Shown: piece after piece, positions 18,380 through 27,027 of the stretch
Layout: the number at the start of each line of letters is the position of its first letter
How positions within the stretch are numbered: position 1 is the stretch's first letter
Origin: Leptotrichia sp. OH3620_COT-345
GTDB lineage: Bacteria; Fusobacteriota; Fusobacteriia; Fusobacteriales; Leptotrichiaceae
Direction of reading: 5' to 3'
DNA length: 64,000 nucleotides
Assembly: GCF_003932895.1 (NCBI RefSeq)
Contig: NZ_RQYW01000003.1
Coordinates: 166,010 to 230,009 of the forward strand
Program-made: the position numbers and the translations under genes
Notes under the pieces: generated by a model
The model's input: only the letters and a program-made list of their open reading frames with translations
What the model was told of the DNA's origin: nothing
Database searches by the model: none

Positions 18380-19816
18380 TTATATTAACCCCAGTCTGTT
18401 AATAGGCCACCATCTAAATAAAAGGTTACCCTTTATTCTACTTTCAGCCGTATACCCGAAATATCTGGAATCTAAACTGTTCAAAGTATTATCTCCCATA
18501 GTCATATAATAATTTTGACTTAGAGTAAGTGTTTCTCCGTTCAGCAGTTTCATAAACAGCTCATCATTATATTTAAAATCCAGTATTGGAAGTACGAGTT
18601 CATCTCTTCCTTCCACTTTCAATGTAAATGTATAATATGTACTGTAATTTTCGTTTCCTATAATTTCTTTAAAGTTGCTTTTTGTATTTACATGATCTAA
18701 AAATTCTTCAGGTGTCAATGTTCTGAATACTCCATCTTCTTCCAATGTTATAAACTTATCAAGTCTTACTTTATCTCCTTTTTTAGGAATATATATTTTA
18801 TTATCTCCTAAAATTCCTTCTGCCGAGTATTCTCTTTCACTCAGTTTATCTTCAATTTTATCATTTAAATATATTTTACCTAATTTTCTTTGGGCAACTC
18901 TTCCACCTACTTCTACATCTAAAATTTTGTCAATTTTTATCTGCATTGTTTGCCCTGCAGCTCCGACTACTCTTTTCGTGTACATTATCTTATCTGTTAT
19001 AGGTTCTTTAAATGCTATAATATCTCCGACTTTTGGCAAAGTAAACCTGTATTTTATCATATTGGCAAAAACTCTATCCTGTACTTTTATTGTAGGTTCC
19101 ATTGAACCTGTAGGTATCACATAATTTCCAAGGTAAAATGTCTGAATAAGCAAAACGAGAACTATTGCAGTTATAGCTGTATCCATTCTTGCAAATGCTT
19201 TTCCCAATGTACTTTGTCTTCTCTTTTCAGTTTCCACCAGTTCTTTTCTGGCTTCTTCAGCACTTTTCCCTGTTTCTTTCTGTATTTTTTCTACTTCTTT
19301 GCTAAATTCACCATCTTTACTTTCATTTCTTATAGTGGATTCGGTAATTTTCTCTTTTGCAGGTTTTCTATACAAAAATATTAAGGGCATGGAAAGCACC
19401 ATAGTTATGAAAAGATAAACATAAAAATTTGTGTCCAAAATATTAAACATCAATTTTCCTAAAAAAAGCATTACTAAATTTGCCAGAAATATCCATTCAT
19501 GTTCTCTTCTCAGTACAAGAAACAGAAAATTTAATGTAAATATTCCGTATATTCCCCAGATTTTCAATTTAATTACAGGATCCGGAACCCTGTCTACAAT
19601 GAAAAAGAAAATACCCGTTATTATTATTCCCATTATTGTTATAATATTCGCAACTTTTATTCTTTTTTTCTCAGCTTCATCTCCAACGGGAATTTTTTTA
19701 AGTATATCATCTTCTTTTTTTCTTATAAAACTGACAACCTGTTTTTCCTTTATAAAAAAATATAAAAGAATTAATGAAGTTATCAAATAAAATATCCCCC
19801 ATAATATTGTATTCAT
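18380..19816 (-). CDS. lepB: Signal peptidase I, long form
   Basis: This 478-residue membrane peptidase cleaves signal peptides from exported proteins. Catalytic Ser238 lies in IPTGSMEPTI and the Lys at ~281 in YTKRVVG. The late box GDNTLNSLDSRYFG and a C-terminal WWPINRLG are present. The first ~150 residues contain several membrane spans (about four), then a charged coiled region (~155-205), then the span before the active site. Ordinary LepB has one or two spans, so this is an extended form. rplS lies directly upstream behind a terminator. Confidence 0.93.
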   Translation of the reverse strand: MNTILWGIFYLITSLILLYFFIKEKQVVSFIRKKEDDILKKIPVGDEAEKKRIKVANIITIMGIIITGIFFFIVDRVPDPVIKLKIWGIYGIFTLNFLFLVLRREHEWIFLANLVMLFLGKLMFNILDTNFYVYLFITMVLSMPLIFLYRKPAKEKITESTIRNESKDGEFSKEVEKIQKETGKSAEEARKELVETEKRRQSTLGKAFARMDTAITAIVLVLLIQTFYLGNYVIPTGSMEPTIKVQDRVFANMIKYRFTLPKVGDIIAFKEPITDKIMYTKRVVGAAGQTMQIKIDKILDVEVGGRVAQRKLGKIYLNDKIEDKLSEREYSAEGILGDNKIYIPKKGDKVRLDKFITLEEDGVFRTLTPEEFLDHVNTKSNFKEIIGNENYSTYYTFTLKVEGRDELVLPILDFKYNDELFMKLLNGETLTLSQNYYMTMGDNTLNSLDSRYFGYTAESRIKGNLLFRWWPINRLGLI

Positions 19817-19830
19817 TGCATTTTCCTTTC

Positions 19831-19865
19831 TATAAAACAGAAAAAGCTAGCAAATGCTAGCTTTT
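19831..19865 (-). terminator. Rho-independent terminator of rplS
   Basis: AAAAGCTAGC and GCTAGCTTTT form a perfect 10-bp stem with a 4-base loop just after the rplS stop, followed on the minus strand by a T-rich run. Some read-through into lepB remains possible. Confidence 0.85.
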
Positions 19866-19867
19866 AG

Positions 19868-20227
19868 CTACTTTCTAATTTCTTTAATTCTAGCAGCTTT
19901 TCCTGATAAATTTCTTAAATAATATAATCTTGATCTTCTTACTTTTCCTATTCTCTTAACTTCTATTTTCTCTATTAGCGGAGAATTGATAGGTATGATT
20001 CTCTCTACACCTATTCCTGAAGATACTTTTCTTACAGTGAAGTTTTTAGCTATTCCTCCTCCGGAAACTCTTATAACTACACCTTCGAACACCTGTATTC
20101 TCTCTTTATTTCCCTCTTTTACTTTATAATGAACAGCTATTGTGTCCCCTGATTTAAATTGAGGTATATCAGACTTCAAGTAATCTTTCTCTACCAGTTC
20201 GATTAATTTCTCTTTCAAGAAATTCAC
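19868..20227 (-). CDS. rplS: 50S ribosomal protein L19
   Basis: This 119-residue protein of the large ribosomal subunit sits at the 30S-50S interface. Family features include [16 protein letters not shown], the [10 protein letters not shown] strand, [15 protein letters not shown] and the C-terminal RSRLYYLR. Length is typical. AAGGGAG precedes the start. A good promoter lies about 95 bp upstream. Confidence 0.98.
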   Translation of the reverse strand: MNFLKEKLIELVEKDYLKSDIPQFKSGDTIAVHYKVKEGNKERIQVFEGVVIRVSGGGIAKNFTVRKVSSGIGVERIIPINSPLIEKIEVKRIGKVRRSRLYYLRNLSGKAARIKEIRK

Positions 20228-20321
20228 TCCCTTCTTTACGCGATATTCTTTTTATCTCTTCTAATACACAGTATCAGCATCAGCAATAAAAGCGGAATAC
20301 CCTTTTTCATATACGAAACAT

Positions 20322-20349
20322 ATTATCATATTTTTATATTCAATGTCAA
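20322..20349 (-). promoter_or_regulatory. Sigma-70-type promoter of rplS
   Basis: On the minus strand TTGACA (20344-20349) is followed after 16 bases by GATAAT (20322-20327). It faces rplS, leaving a leader of about 90 bases. Confidence 0.75.
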
Positions 20350-20490
20350 GTAAGAGTATAAATTTTTTTAAATTCCTTTTTCTAAATTTTTTTTGTAAAA
20401 AAGTTTAATAAAAATTTTTCAGCTCACTTCCTGCTATTTTTTAAAAAACATCGACTATGAACAATTATAAATGAGAATCTTTTTTCTCAC

Positions 20491-20520
20491 TATACATTTT
20501 ACAAATATTTATGGTATAAT
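20491..20520 (+). promoter_or_regulatory. Probable promoter of the DUF554 gene
   Basis: A perfect TATAAT at 20515-20520 follows TATACA (20491-20496) after 18 bases, about 35 bp before the start codon. The -35 is weak. Confidence 0.55.
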
Positions 20521-20555
20521 TTTTTAAATTAAAACAACGGCTTGAAAGGAAAAAA

Positions 20556-21278
20556 ATGGGAATTATTATTGATTTTTTTGCTATTATAACGGGAAGTTTG
20601 CTCGGATTAATTATCGGAAACAAATTTAAAGAAAATATTCGGAATATTATAATGGACTGTATAGGTATGTTTGTTATAATTTCAGGTATAAAAAGTACTC
20701 TTAATTCTAATCGGGACATTATTGTTTTGACTTATCTGATAATAGGATCCGTTATCGGTCAAATTATTGATATAGATCTGCAAATAAAAAAATTAAGTAT
20801 CTTTGTTGAAAATAAATTTTCAAAAGTTTCGTCTATTTCCGTCAAAAATGAGAATTCTATTGAAAGTAAAGAAAAAGTTTCCAATTTTGCTAAAGGTTTT
20901 TCCATTACAACAATACTTTACTGCGTAGGAGCAATGGCTGTCATCGGTTCTATAAACAGCGGACTTACAGGAGATAACAGAATATTGAATATAAAAGCCG
21001 TTTTAGATGGTATTACTGCTATAATCTTTGCATCAATATATGGTATGGGGGTCTTATTTGCAGCATTTCCGGCCCTTTTATACCAAGGGATGTTTTATTT
21101 TTTTGCAAACCAGATAAAACCTTTTTTGACTCCTCAGGCAATATCCGACTTGAATTTTTTAGGCGGAATAATGATATGTGCTTTAGGAATTAATATAATT
21201 CTTAAGAAAAATATAAAAGTGGCGAATATGCTTCCTTCTCTTTTTATTTCTATAATTGCCGGAATATTTTTTAAATAA
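20556..21278 (+). CDS. DUF554 family membrane protein
   Basis: This 240-residue integral membrane protein belongs to the DUF554 (YdfK/YqgA-like) family. It has about six to seven hydrophobic spans. Residues 1-85 form the first half (GTxxNxxxI-like start, then LIGSVIGQIIDID) and residues ~115-240 the second, with GFSITTILYCVGAMAVIGSI and SIYGMGVLFAAFPALLYQG. Members are suspected transporters but have no firmly assigned substrate. GAAAGG lies before the ATG. A Crp-family gene follows 20 bp later in the same direction. Confidence 0.9.
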   Translation: MGIIIDFFAIITGSLLGLIIGNKFKENIRNIIMDCIGMFVIISGIKSTLNSNRDIIVLTYLIIGSVIGQIIDIDLQIKKLSIFVENKFSKVSSISVKNENSIESKEKVSNFAKGFSITTILYCVGAMAVIGSINSGLTGDNRILNIKAVLDGITAIIFASIYGMGVLFAAFPALLYQGMFYFFANQIKPFLTPQAISDLNFLGGIMICALGINIILKKNIKVANMLPSLFISIIAGIFFK

Positions 21279-21298
21279 CTTTATACAGGGAGGTTGCT

Positions 21299-21976
21299 AT
21301 GAAACTTATTGAACTTTACAAAATAATGTTAAAAATCCCTTTATTTAAAGGTTTAAGTATTAATGAAATAAAGGATTTTTTTCAGAAGATAAATTTTCAG
21401 ATTAAAAATTATGAAAAAAATGAATCTATATTTTTTAGAGGTGATCCTATTGAGCATATTATTATAATCCTTGAAGGAGCTTCTAAAGGAGAAATGCAGA
21501 AATTTGACGGAGCTTCTATTACTATTGACTATATAAAACCTTATCAGCTCATAGCTCCGGCTTTTATATTCGGAGATATTAAAATCTTTCCTGTAGATTT
21601 AATATCTGTAGAAAAATCAAAATTTCTATTTCTTAATAAAAAAGATTTTGTAGAAATTATGCAGGAAGATAAAAGACTTCTCTTGAATTTCTTAGATGAA
21701 ATTTCTAATAAAGGACAACTTTTATCCAAAAGAATATGGTTCAATTTCGTAAATAAGACTATAAATGAAAAAGTCATGAGTTATATTAAAGAAAATCAGA
21801 AAAACGGTATTATATCATTTAAACCTAACATATCCGAGCTGGCAAAAAAATTTGAAGTTACACGTCCGTCACTTTCAAGAGAAATTTCAGTTCTATGCGA
21901 CAAGAAAGTTTTGATAAAATTACAGAATAATAAATATAAAATAGATTTTTCCAAATTAAAAGATTTAAATATATAA
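21299..21976 (+). CDS. Crp/Fnr-family transcriptional regulator
   Basis: This 225-residue regulator has an N-terminal cyclic-nucleotide-binding fold (~15-130, LFKGLSINEIKDFF to LEGASKGEM) and a C-terminal winged helix (~150-215) with the recognition region ISELAKKFEVTRPSLSREISVL. There are no Cys residues in the N-terminal region, so an Fnr-type iron-sulfur cluster is unlikely; the ligand is unknown. It is the second gene after DUF554, preceded by GGGAGG, and probably controls that gene or its neighbours. Confidence 0.9.
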   Translation: MKLIELYKIMLKIPLFKGLSINEIKDFFQKINFQIKNYEKNESIFFRGDPIEHIIIILEGASKGEMQKFDGASITIDYIKPYQLIAPAFIFGDIKIFPVDLISVEKSKFLFLNKKDFVEIMQEDKRLLLNFLDEISNKGQLLSKRIWFNFVNKTINEKVMSYIKENQKNGIISFKPNISELAKKFEVTRPSLSREISVLCDKKVLIKLQNNKYKIDFSKLKDLNI

Positions 21977-21979
21977 GGA

Positions 21980-22008
21980 AAAAGAGTGGTTGGGGTTCCA
22001 CTCTTTTA
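21980..22008 (+). terminator. Terminator after the Crp-family gene
   Basis: AAAAGAGTGG and CCACTCTTTT form a perfect 10-bp stem with an 8-base loop immediately after the stop. The T residues are inside the stem and no long T run follows. Confidence 0.65.
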
Positions 22009-22118
22009 GTAACGCTATGAAAAGACAAAAAAGATAAAATCTTTTTTAAAAATAAGTACTATTAAATATATACCTCATTTTTTTAAAATTCAAAATTTTT
22101 TTTGTATTTTTTTCACAT

Positions 22119-22205
22119 ACTTTTTTAACTTTTTTATTTTATTAAAATACAATTATTTATTTTAGATATAAAAATCCAAAAACTTTTTTAACTTTTTATA
22201 TTTTT
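22119..22205 (+). repeat. T-rich direct repeat pair
   Basis: ACTTTTTTAACTTTTT occurs at 22119 and again at 22182, each followed by AT-only sequence. Low complexity makes its meaning uncertain. Confidence 0.3.
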
Positions 22206-22230
22206 TAAATAAAAAATCCAATCTATCGTT

Positions 22231-22410
22231 CCGACTAAATTTTTGGTCGCCTGTAGTTGTTACAGGTGGTAGTCATATTTGTAAGTTGTACAGAATCCGT
22301 GCTAAGTATAAAACCGCCGTGATGTACCTGATTCAACATACAACAATCCGACCCCATTAAGAAAGAGTAAAGCCCAAAAATTATATTGTCGGTCACGAAT
22401 AGACCAGACT
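22231..22410. ncRNA. Candidate structured RNA of unknown class
   Basis: A block of distinctly higher GC in a very AT-rich intergenic region folds into nested helices. CGACTAAA/TTTGGTCG (22232-22249) and CCTGTA/TACAGG (22250-22266) are hairpins. TTGTAAGTTG (22279) pairs with CAACATACAA (22334) with one mismatch. GGTC/GACC forms a last hairpin near 22391. GGTCG (22245) can pair with CGACC (22349), and two CCGAC sites (22231, 22348) compete for one GTCGG (22388), so alternative folds are possible. It does not fit the tmRNA, RNase P, SRP, T-box or cobalamin motifs I know. It could be a riboswitch-like leader for the downstream MATE relic, a 6S-like RNA, or an insertion-sequence-associated RNA. 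Strand is not settled. Confidence 0.45.
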
Positions 22411-22582
22411 CTTATTTATATTCTTATATAATTATGTAAATTATTTGTATATATTATATCTGTTAGTTCTAAGAATGTCAATGCCTCTTTTATTTTTTAT
22501 TTCAATTTCTTTTATATATTCGATTTAATTCAAATTTTTCTTTAAAAATATATGTTTTTCTGATACAATATGAATATATAAA

Positions 22583-23345
22583 TGACGGAATTGATAATAC
22601 CGCCAAGTGCAGTATTATTTTTATTTTAATATTTTCAGAATATATAAAATATCAATAAGTAGAAAGGAAATTTTAATGGAAATTACTTTTAAATTCAAAA
22701 ACTTTAAGTCTGATTTTTCTTCTATAATTGATATAAAATAGACTTTCCGTTTATTGTAATAATCACAACAACTTCTTTCTTAGTATTCCGGTTAAATAAA
22801 ATTCTGCCTGCTTTTTCATCCACTACCACTGTAGTCCTTGAAATCTATTTTAAAATTCAGAGGTTTGTATATCCCTGTTTTCAGACTGAACAATGCTGTT
22901 ATATACATTTTTTCCTATAACTACGATGCAGGAAATATAAAAAGACTTATAAATACTGTTAAGTTGAGCTATATACGCTATGGGAATTATGTTTACAGAA
23001 TTTATACTCTGTCAGGTATTTCCCGTTCAGACTCTTGAAATATTTGATGCTTCAGATAAAATGATTGAAATTAAGATTAAAAGCTCTTGAAATTATAATC
23101 TTGTTTTCTTATGGTTGTTTGTTCTTTTGTACTCAGCTCAGTTTTTCAAGTTTTAGGCAGAGGAATACTAAGTCTTACATTTTTCCTTGTAAGACAAATT
23201 ATCTTTATTCTTGCACTGACTTCCATATTTCCAAAAATCTGGAAGCTTGACAGGATATGGTAAATATTTCCGATTGCAGAACTATTCAAAGGAATCTGAC
23301 TACAATATTTTTAAAAAATGTCTATGAAAATAATATTTTCCTTAA
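22583..23345 (+). pseudogene. MATE-family efflux transporter, C-terminal relic
   Basis: Frames on the plus strand carry successive pieces of the C-terminal half of a MATE multidrug/cation antiporter. One is FKFKNFKSDFSSIIDI near 22690, then IFSYNYDAGNIKRLINTVKL near 22900 (the family IxGYNYGAxN motif). VFPVQTLEIFDASDKMIEI follows near 23020, and the last is VFQVLGRGILSLTFFLVRQI then WKLDRIW and FPIAELF near 23130-23300. Stops and frame changes lie between them, and the N-terminal half is missing. It sits directly upstream of an ABC exporter gene. Confidence 0.75.
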
Positions 23346-23375
23346 AATAAAAATTACAAAAGGAGTCTATATAAA

Positions 23376-25118
23376 ATGAATGAAAAACAGAAATGGAAAA
23401 AGTTTTTTTCTTACTATAAACCTTATAAAAAAATATTTTTTGCAGATATGTTTTTTGCATTTACAGGAGCTCTTATAACTCTTATACTTCCTCTTATTAT
23501 AAGATATATAACAACCAGTGTCATATACAGAGAACCTCAAAGTGCATTAAAAACTATTTCTTTTCTTGTTATTACTATGCTCGGACTTATAGCTATAGAA
23601 GGATACTGTAATTTTTTCATAGCTTATTATGGTCATATTATGGGAGCTAAAATGGAATTTGACCTGAGAAATGAAATTTTTCAGCATTATCAGAAACTTT
23701 CATTCAGTTTTTTTAATAATCAGAAAACCGGTCAGCTTATGTCTCGTGTAACAAATGATTTATTTGATATAAGCGAGCTTTTTCATCACGGTCCCGAAGA
23801 TATACTTATTTCAGCAATAAAAATACTGGGTTCGTTTATTATCTTATTTCTTATAAATTCTAAGCTTGCTTTCATAACATTTACAATAACTCCTGTCATA
23901 ATTTTGTATGCAGGCTATCTGAATAGAAAAATGAAAAAAGCTTTTGTCAAAAATAGAAGAAGAATTGCAGATATAAATGCTCAAATTGAAGACAATCTTT
24001 CAGGTATACGAGTCGTGAAATCATTTGCTAATGAACATATTGAGATAGAAAAATTCAATGAAGGAAATCATAAATTTGTACAAAGTAAAAAAGACAGCTA
24101 CAGATATATGGGGCTTTATCATTCAGGGCTTTCAGCACTTATTACCTTAATAAGTGTGGTAGTTGTAGCTGTGGGTTCTTTCTTTATTACGGAAAAAATG
24201 ATGAGTATTCCTGATCTGATAACTTTCCTTCTTTACATTAACAACTTTACAGATCCTATTAAAAAACTGATTAACTTCACAGAGCAATTTCAAAACGGGG
24301 CTTCAGGATACGAAAGATTTATTGAAATACTTTCTGTCGTTCCTGACATTGAAGATAAATCTGATGCTTTGGAATTGAATAATATAAAAGGTAATATTTC
24401 CTTTAATTCAGTAACTTTCAATTATGCCGAAGCAAATGAAAAAGTTTTGTCGAATATCAATTTTGATGTAAAATCAGGAGAATATATTGCTCTTGTAGGT
24501 TCTTCAGGAGTTGGAAAATCCACACTTTGTAGCCTTATACCAAGGTTTTATGATGTTTCCGGTGGAAGTATAACTATTGACGGAGTAGATATAAGAAACA
24601 TAAAAATTAAAAATTTGAGAAACAATATAGGTGTTGTGCAGCAGGATATCTATCTGTTTACAGGAAATGTAGCAGACAACATCCGTTACGGAAGACCTGA
24701 TGCAACAGATGAAGAAATTGTTGAAGCGGCAAAAAAAGCAAATGCCCACGATTTCATTATGGAACTTCCTGACGGCTATAATACCGATATAGGACAGAGG
24801 GGAGTAAAATTATCCGGGGGACAGAAGCAGCGTATTTCCATTGCAAGAGTTTTTCTTAAAAACCCACCTATACTTATTTTTGATGAGGCTACAAGTGCTC
24901 TTGATAATGAAAGTGAAAAAATAGTTCAAGCATCCCTTGAAAAACTTGCAGAAAACCGAACAACTTTTGTCATTGCCCACAGGCTTTCCACTATAAGAAA
25001 TTCTGAAAGAATACTTGTCCTAACCGAAAACGGTATCTCGGAAAGCGGTTCTCATGAAGAACTTCTGGAACAAGACGGAATTTATGCAAAACTTTATAAT
25101 ATGCAATTTAATAAATAA
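23376..25118 (+). CDS. ABC exporter, fused permease and ATPase (MsbA/multidrug type)
   Basis: This 580-residue half-transporter has six membrane spans in residues ~1-315 and an ATPase domain after ~335. Walker A is GSSGVGKST, the signature is LSGGQKQR, Walker B is ILIFDEATSALD and the H-loop is IAHRLSTI. It would act as a homodimer exporting a lipid or drug; the substrate cannot be read from the sequence. AAAGGAG precedes the ATG. A nitroreductase and a DUF1275 protein follow closely in the same direction. Confidence 0.93.
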   Translation: MNEKQKWKKFFSYYKPYKKIFFADMFFAFTGALITLILPLIIRYITTSVIYREPQSALKTISFLVITMLGLIAIEGYCNFFIAYYGHIMGAKMEFDLRNEIFQHYQKLSFSFFNNQKTGQLMSRVTNDLFDISELFHHGPEDILISAIKILGSFIILFLINSKLAFITFTITPVIILYAGYLNRKMKKAFVKNRRRIADINAQIEDNLSGIRVVKSFANEHIEIEKFNEGNHKFVQSKKDSYRYMGLYHSGLSALITLISVVVVAVGSFFITEKMMSIPDLITFLLYINNFTDPIKKLINFTEQFQNGASGYERFIEILSVVPDIEDKSDALELNNIKGNISFNSVTFNYAEANEKVLSNINFDVKSGEYIALVGSSGVGKSTLCSLIPRFYDVSGGSITIDGVDIRNIKIKNLRNNIGVVQQDIYLFTGNVADNIRYGRPDATDEEIVEAAKKANAHDFIMELPDGYNTDIGQRGVKLSGGQKQRISIARVFLKNPPILIFDEATSALDNESEKIVQASLEKLAENRTTFVIAHRLSTIRNSERILVLTENGISESGSHEELLEQDGIYAKLYNMQFNK

Positions 25119-25145
25119 TTATTAATTAATTTGGAGGTGTTACAT

Positions 25146-25670
25146 ATGAATGAAACATTAAAAATTTTAAAGGAAAGAAGAAGCATAAAAAAGTACAAAG
25201 ACATTAAAATTGAAAAGGAACTTCTTGATGAAATACTTGAAGCCGGTAAATTTGCTGCAAATGGAAAAGGAGCTCAGTCAGGATGTATGATTGTTACCCA
25301 AAATTTCGATTTAGTGAAAAAACTTGAAAAATTGAATGCTCAAATCCTTGGAAATCCCGAGGCAAAACCTTTTTACGGTGCTCCTACAGTAATTGTAGTT
25401 TTTGCTGATAGCACAAGACGCACTTACATAGAAGACGGAAGTCTTATTCTGGGCAATCTTATGAATGCCGCTTATTCTCTTGGAGTAGATTCCTGCTGGA
25501 TTCATAGGGCAAGGGAAGTTTTTGAAACTGAAGAAGGACAAAAGCTTACTTCTGAATGGGGGTTACCCAAAGAACATAAAGGAATCGGATTTTGTATTTT
25601 AGGATATCGGGATTGTGAATATCCTAATCCCAAACCGAGAAAAAAAGACTTTGTAAAAGTTATAATATAA
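25146..25670 (+). CDS. Nitroreductase-family flavoprotein
   Basis: About 174 residues of the FMN-dependent nitroreductase fold: RRSIKKY at the start (FMN phosphate contact), FAANGKGAQS, then GSLILGNLMNAAYSLGVDSCWIHR and the C-terminal ILGYRDCEYPNPKPRK. Such enzymes reduce nitro compounds or quinones with NAD(P)H. I start at the ATG at 25146 because GGAGG lies 9 bases before it; the frame opens five codons earlier at a TTG inside the ribosome site. It is 28 bp after the ABC exporter and probably co-transcribed. Confidence 0.92.
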   Translation: MNETLKILKERRSIKKYKDIKIEKELLDEILEAGKFAANGKGAQSGCMIVTQNFDLVKKLEKLNAQILGNPEAKPFYGAPTVIVVFADSTRRTYIEDGSLILGNLMNAAYSLGVDSCWIHRAREVFETEEGQKLTSEWGLPKEHKGIGFCILGYRDCEYPNPKPRKKDFVKVII

Positions 25671-25685
25671 AGGAGCAGACAGGGG

Positions 25686-26357
25686 ATGAAGTTATACTTT
25701 AAAAGAAAAAAGCAGACTTCCGATACTTTCAGGCTGGGACTTCTTCTCAGCATGGTAGGAGGTTTTACCGATGCCTATACTTTTGTTACAAGAGGAAAAG
25801 TACTTGCAAACGCTCAAACGGGAAATATAGTTTTTTTAGGATTGAGATTGGTCGAAAAAAAATGGGAGAAAGCTTTTTTCTATTTTCTCCCTATACTTGC
25901 TTATATTTTGGGTATTATTGTTGCAGAATATATAAGAAACGAATTTAAAAATTCAAAAATCCATTGGCGACAGATTATTATTATTATAGAAATTATAGTT
26001 TTATTTATATGCGGATTTGTTCCTATAGGAAATTTAAATGTTTTTGTCAATATTTCCATTTCTTTTATGTGTTCCCTTCAAGTTCAGGCATTTAGAAAAA
26101 CCAATGGAAATATTTCAGCTACTACAATGTGTACAGGAAATTTAAGAAGCGGTACTGAAAATCTCTTTTATTTTATAATGAAAAAAGATAAAAATTCCGG
26201 AAAAAATTCTCTTATTTATTTCGGACTTATATTTTTCTTTATTATTGGAGCAATTACAGGTTCATTTTTTTCAGAATGGATATTTGAAAAAGCTATTTTA
26301 GTTGCATGTGTTATACTTCTACTTGTATTTATTATAATGTTCAGGGAAAAAATATAA
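25686..26357 (+). CDS. DUF1275 (YoaK-like) membrane protein
   Basis: This 223-residue membrane protein has about six spans and the DUF1275 marks: GGFTDAYTFVTRGKVLANAQTG at residues ~22-43, then FMCSLQVQAFRK and ATTMCTGNLRSG in the second half. The family has no assigned function. GGAGCAGACAGGGG precedes the ATG, 15 bp after the nitroreductase stop, so it is likely the third gene of this operon. Confidence 0.9.
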   Translation: MKLYFKRKKQTSDTFRLGLLLSMVGGFTDAYTFVTRGKVLANAQTGNIVFLGLRLVEKKWEKAFFYFLPILAYILGIIVAEYIRNEFKNSKIHWRQIIIIIEIIVLFICGFVPIGNLNVFVNISISFMCSLQVQAFRKTNGNISATTMCTGNLRSGTENLFYFIMKKDKNSGKNSLIYFGLIFFFIIGAITGSFFSEWIFEKAILVACVILLLVFIIMFREKI

Positions 26358-26507
26358 GTTATATTTTTCTCCGTGAAGGTTTATAATTACTTTTACACTT
26401 CATCTATCAATTGAAAGTTTTTTTAACGAAAAATACAGGAATAAATATTAATCCGAACAGAACAAATGTGTGATTTTTTATCACATTTTTTCAAAAATAC
26501 AAAAATA

Positions 26508-26533
26508 TATGAGGACCTGAACCGGTCCTCATA
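26508..26533 (-). terminator. Strong hairpin terminator, probably bidirectional
   Basis: TATGAGGACC and GGTCCTCATA form a perfect 10-bp stem with a 6-base loop. On the minus strand it is followed by T-rich sequence. It ends the decayed acetyltransferase gene and may also serve the DUF1275 operon. An 89-codon ORF that reads through this hairpin is not a real gene end. Confidence 0.8.
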
Positions 26534-26538
26534 AAATT

Positions 26539-26936
26539 TTATCTTCCATTTATTTTTTCTGATTTCAACTCTACTTTCTCCAAAATATTCAAATTTATGT
26601 TTTTTATAAAATAGATCTGCGGGTTGACTTACAATAAGGCCATATAAAACTGTCTTCATAAGTAATTTCATTAAAATATTTATCAATTTCACCCATGAGC
26701 ATGTCTCTTATGCCTTGGCTCGAATATCCGGAATCCAATCATTTACTATAAAAGTTATCTCTCTATCCTCTACAACCCTTCCAAAGCTGATTAAAATTTT
26801 TGTCATAAACTGATATAACGAATAAAAAATTTTAAAGAGCTGTCTTGCTTCCATCCAATTTTTTTATCCTTATTCCTGAGCGGAGTCTTAAATTTATATA
26901 ATCTTCTACACTCTATTAAAATTTATATTTTTTCAT
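26539..26936 (-). pseudogene. GNAT acetyltransferase pseudogene
   Basis: An ATG at 26936 opens MKKYKF and two stops, then SVEDYINLRLRSGIRIKKLD. Later pieces in other frames give GYSSQGIRDMLMGEIDKYF, then YEDSFIWPY, then LFYKKHKFEYFGE and KVELKSEKINGR with TAA at 26539-26541. These are in the exact order of a GNAT acetyltransferase, with the acetyl-CoA loop and motif B recognisable. At least three frameshifts and two nonsense codons make it non-functional. The terminator directly behind the original stop is preserved. Confidence 0.7.
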
Positions 26937-27027
26937 ATTTTTTATTTTCTGTAACAGAAAATCAAGTTTTTATATTATTATTTCCCATTTTTCAATAATA
27001 ATATATTTTTATTAATTTTTTACTTAA

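Noticed and set aside
22119..22205. CRISPR-like repeat
   Set aside because: Only two low-complexity T-rich copies without a regular spacer; compositional.
22231..22410. tmRNA, RNase P RNA, SRP RNA or cobalamin riboswitch
   Set aside because: Diagnostic motifs of each class are missing; kept only as an unassigned structured RNA.
22838..23038. 66-codon plus-strand ORF as an independent gene
   Set aside because: It is one in-frame piece of the MATE transporter relic.
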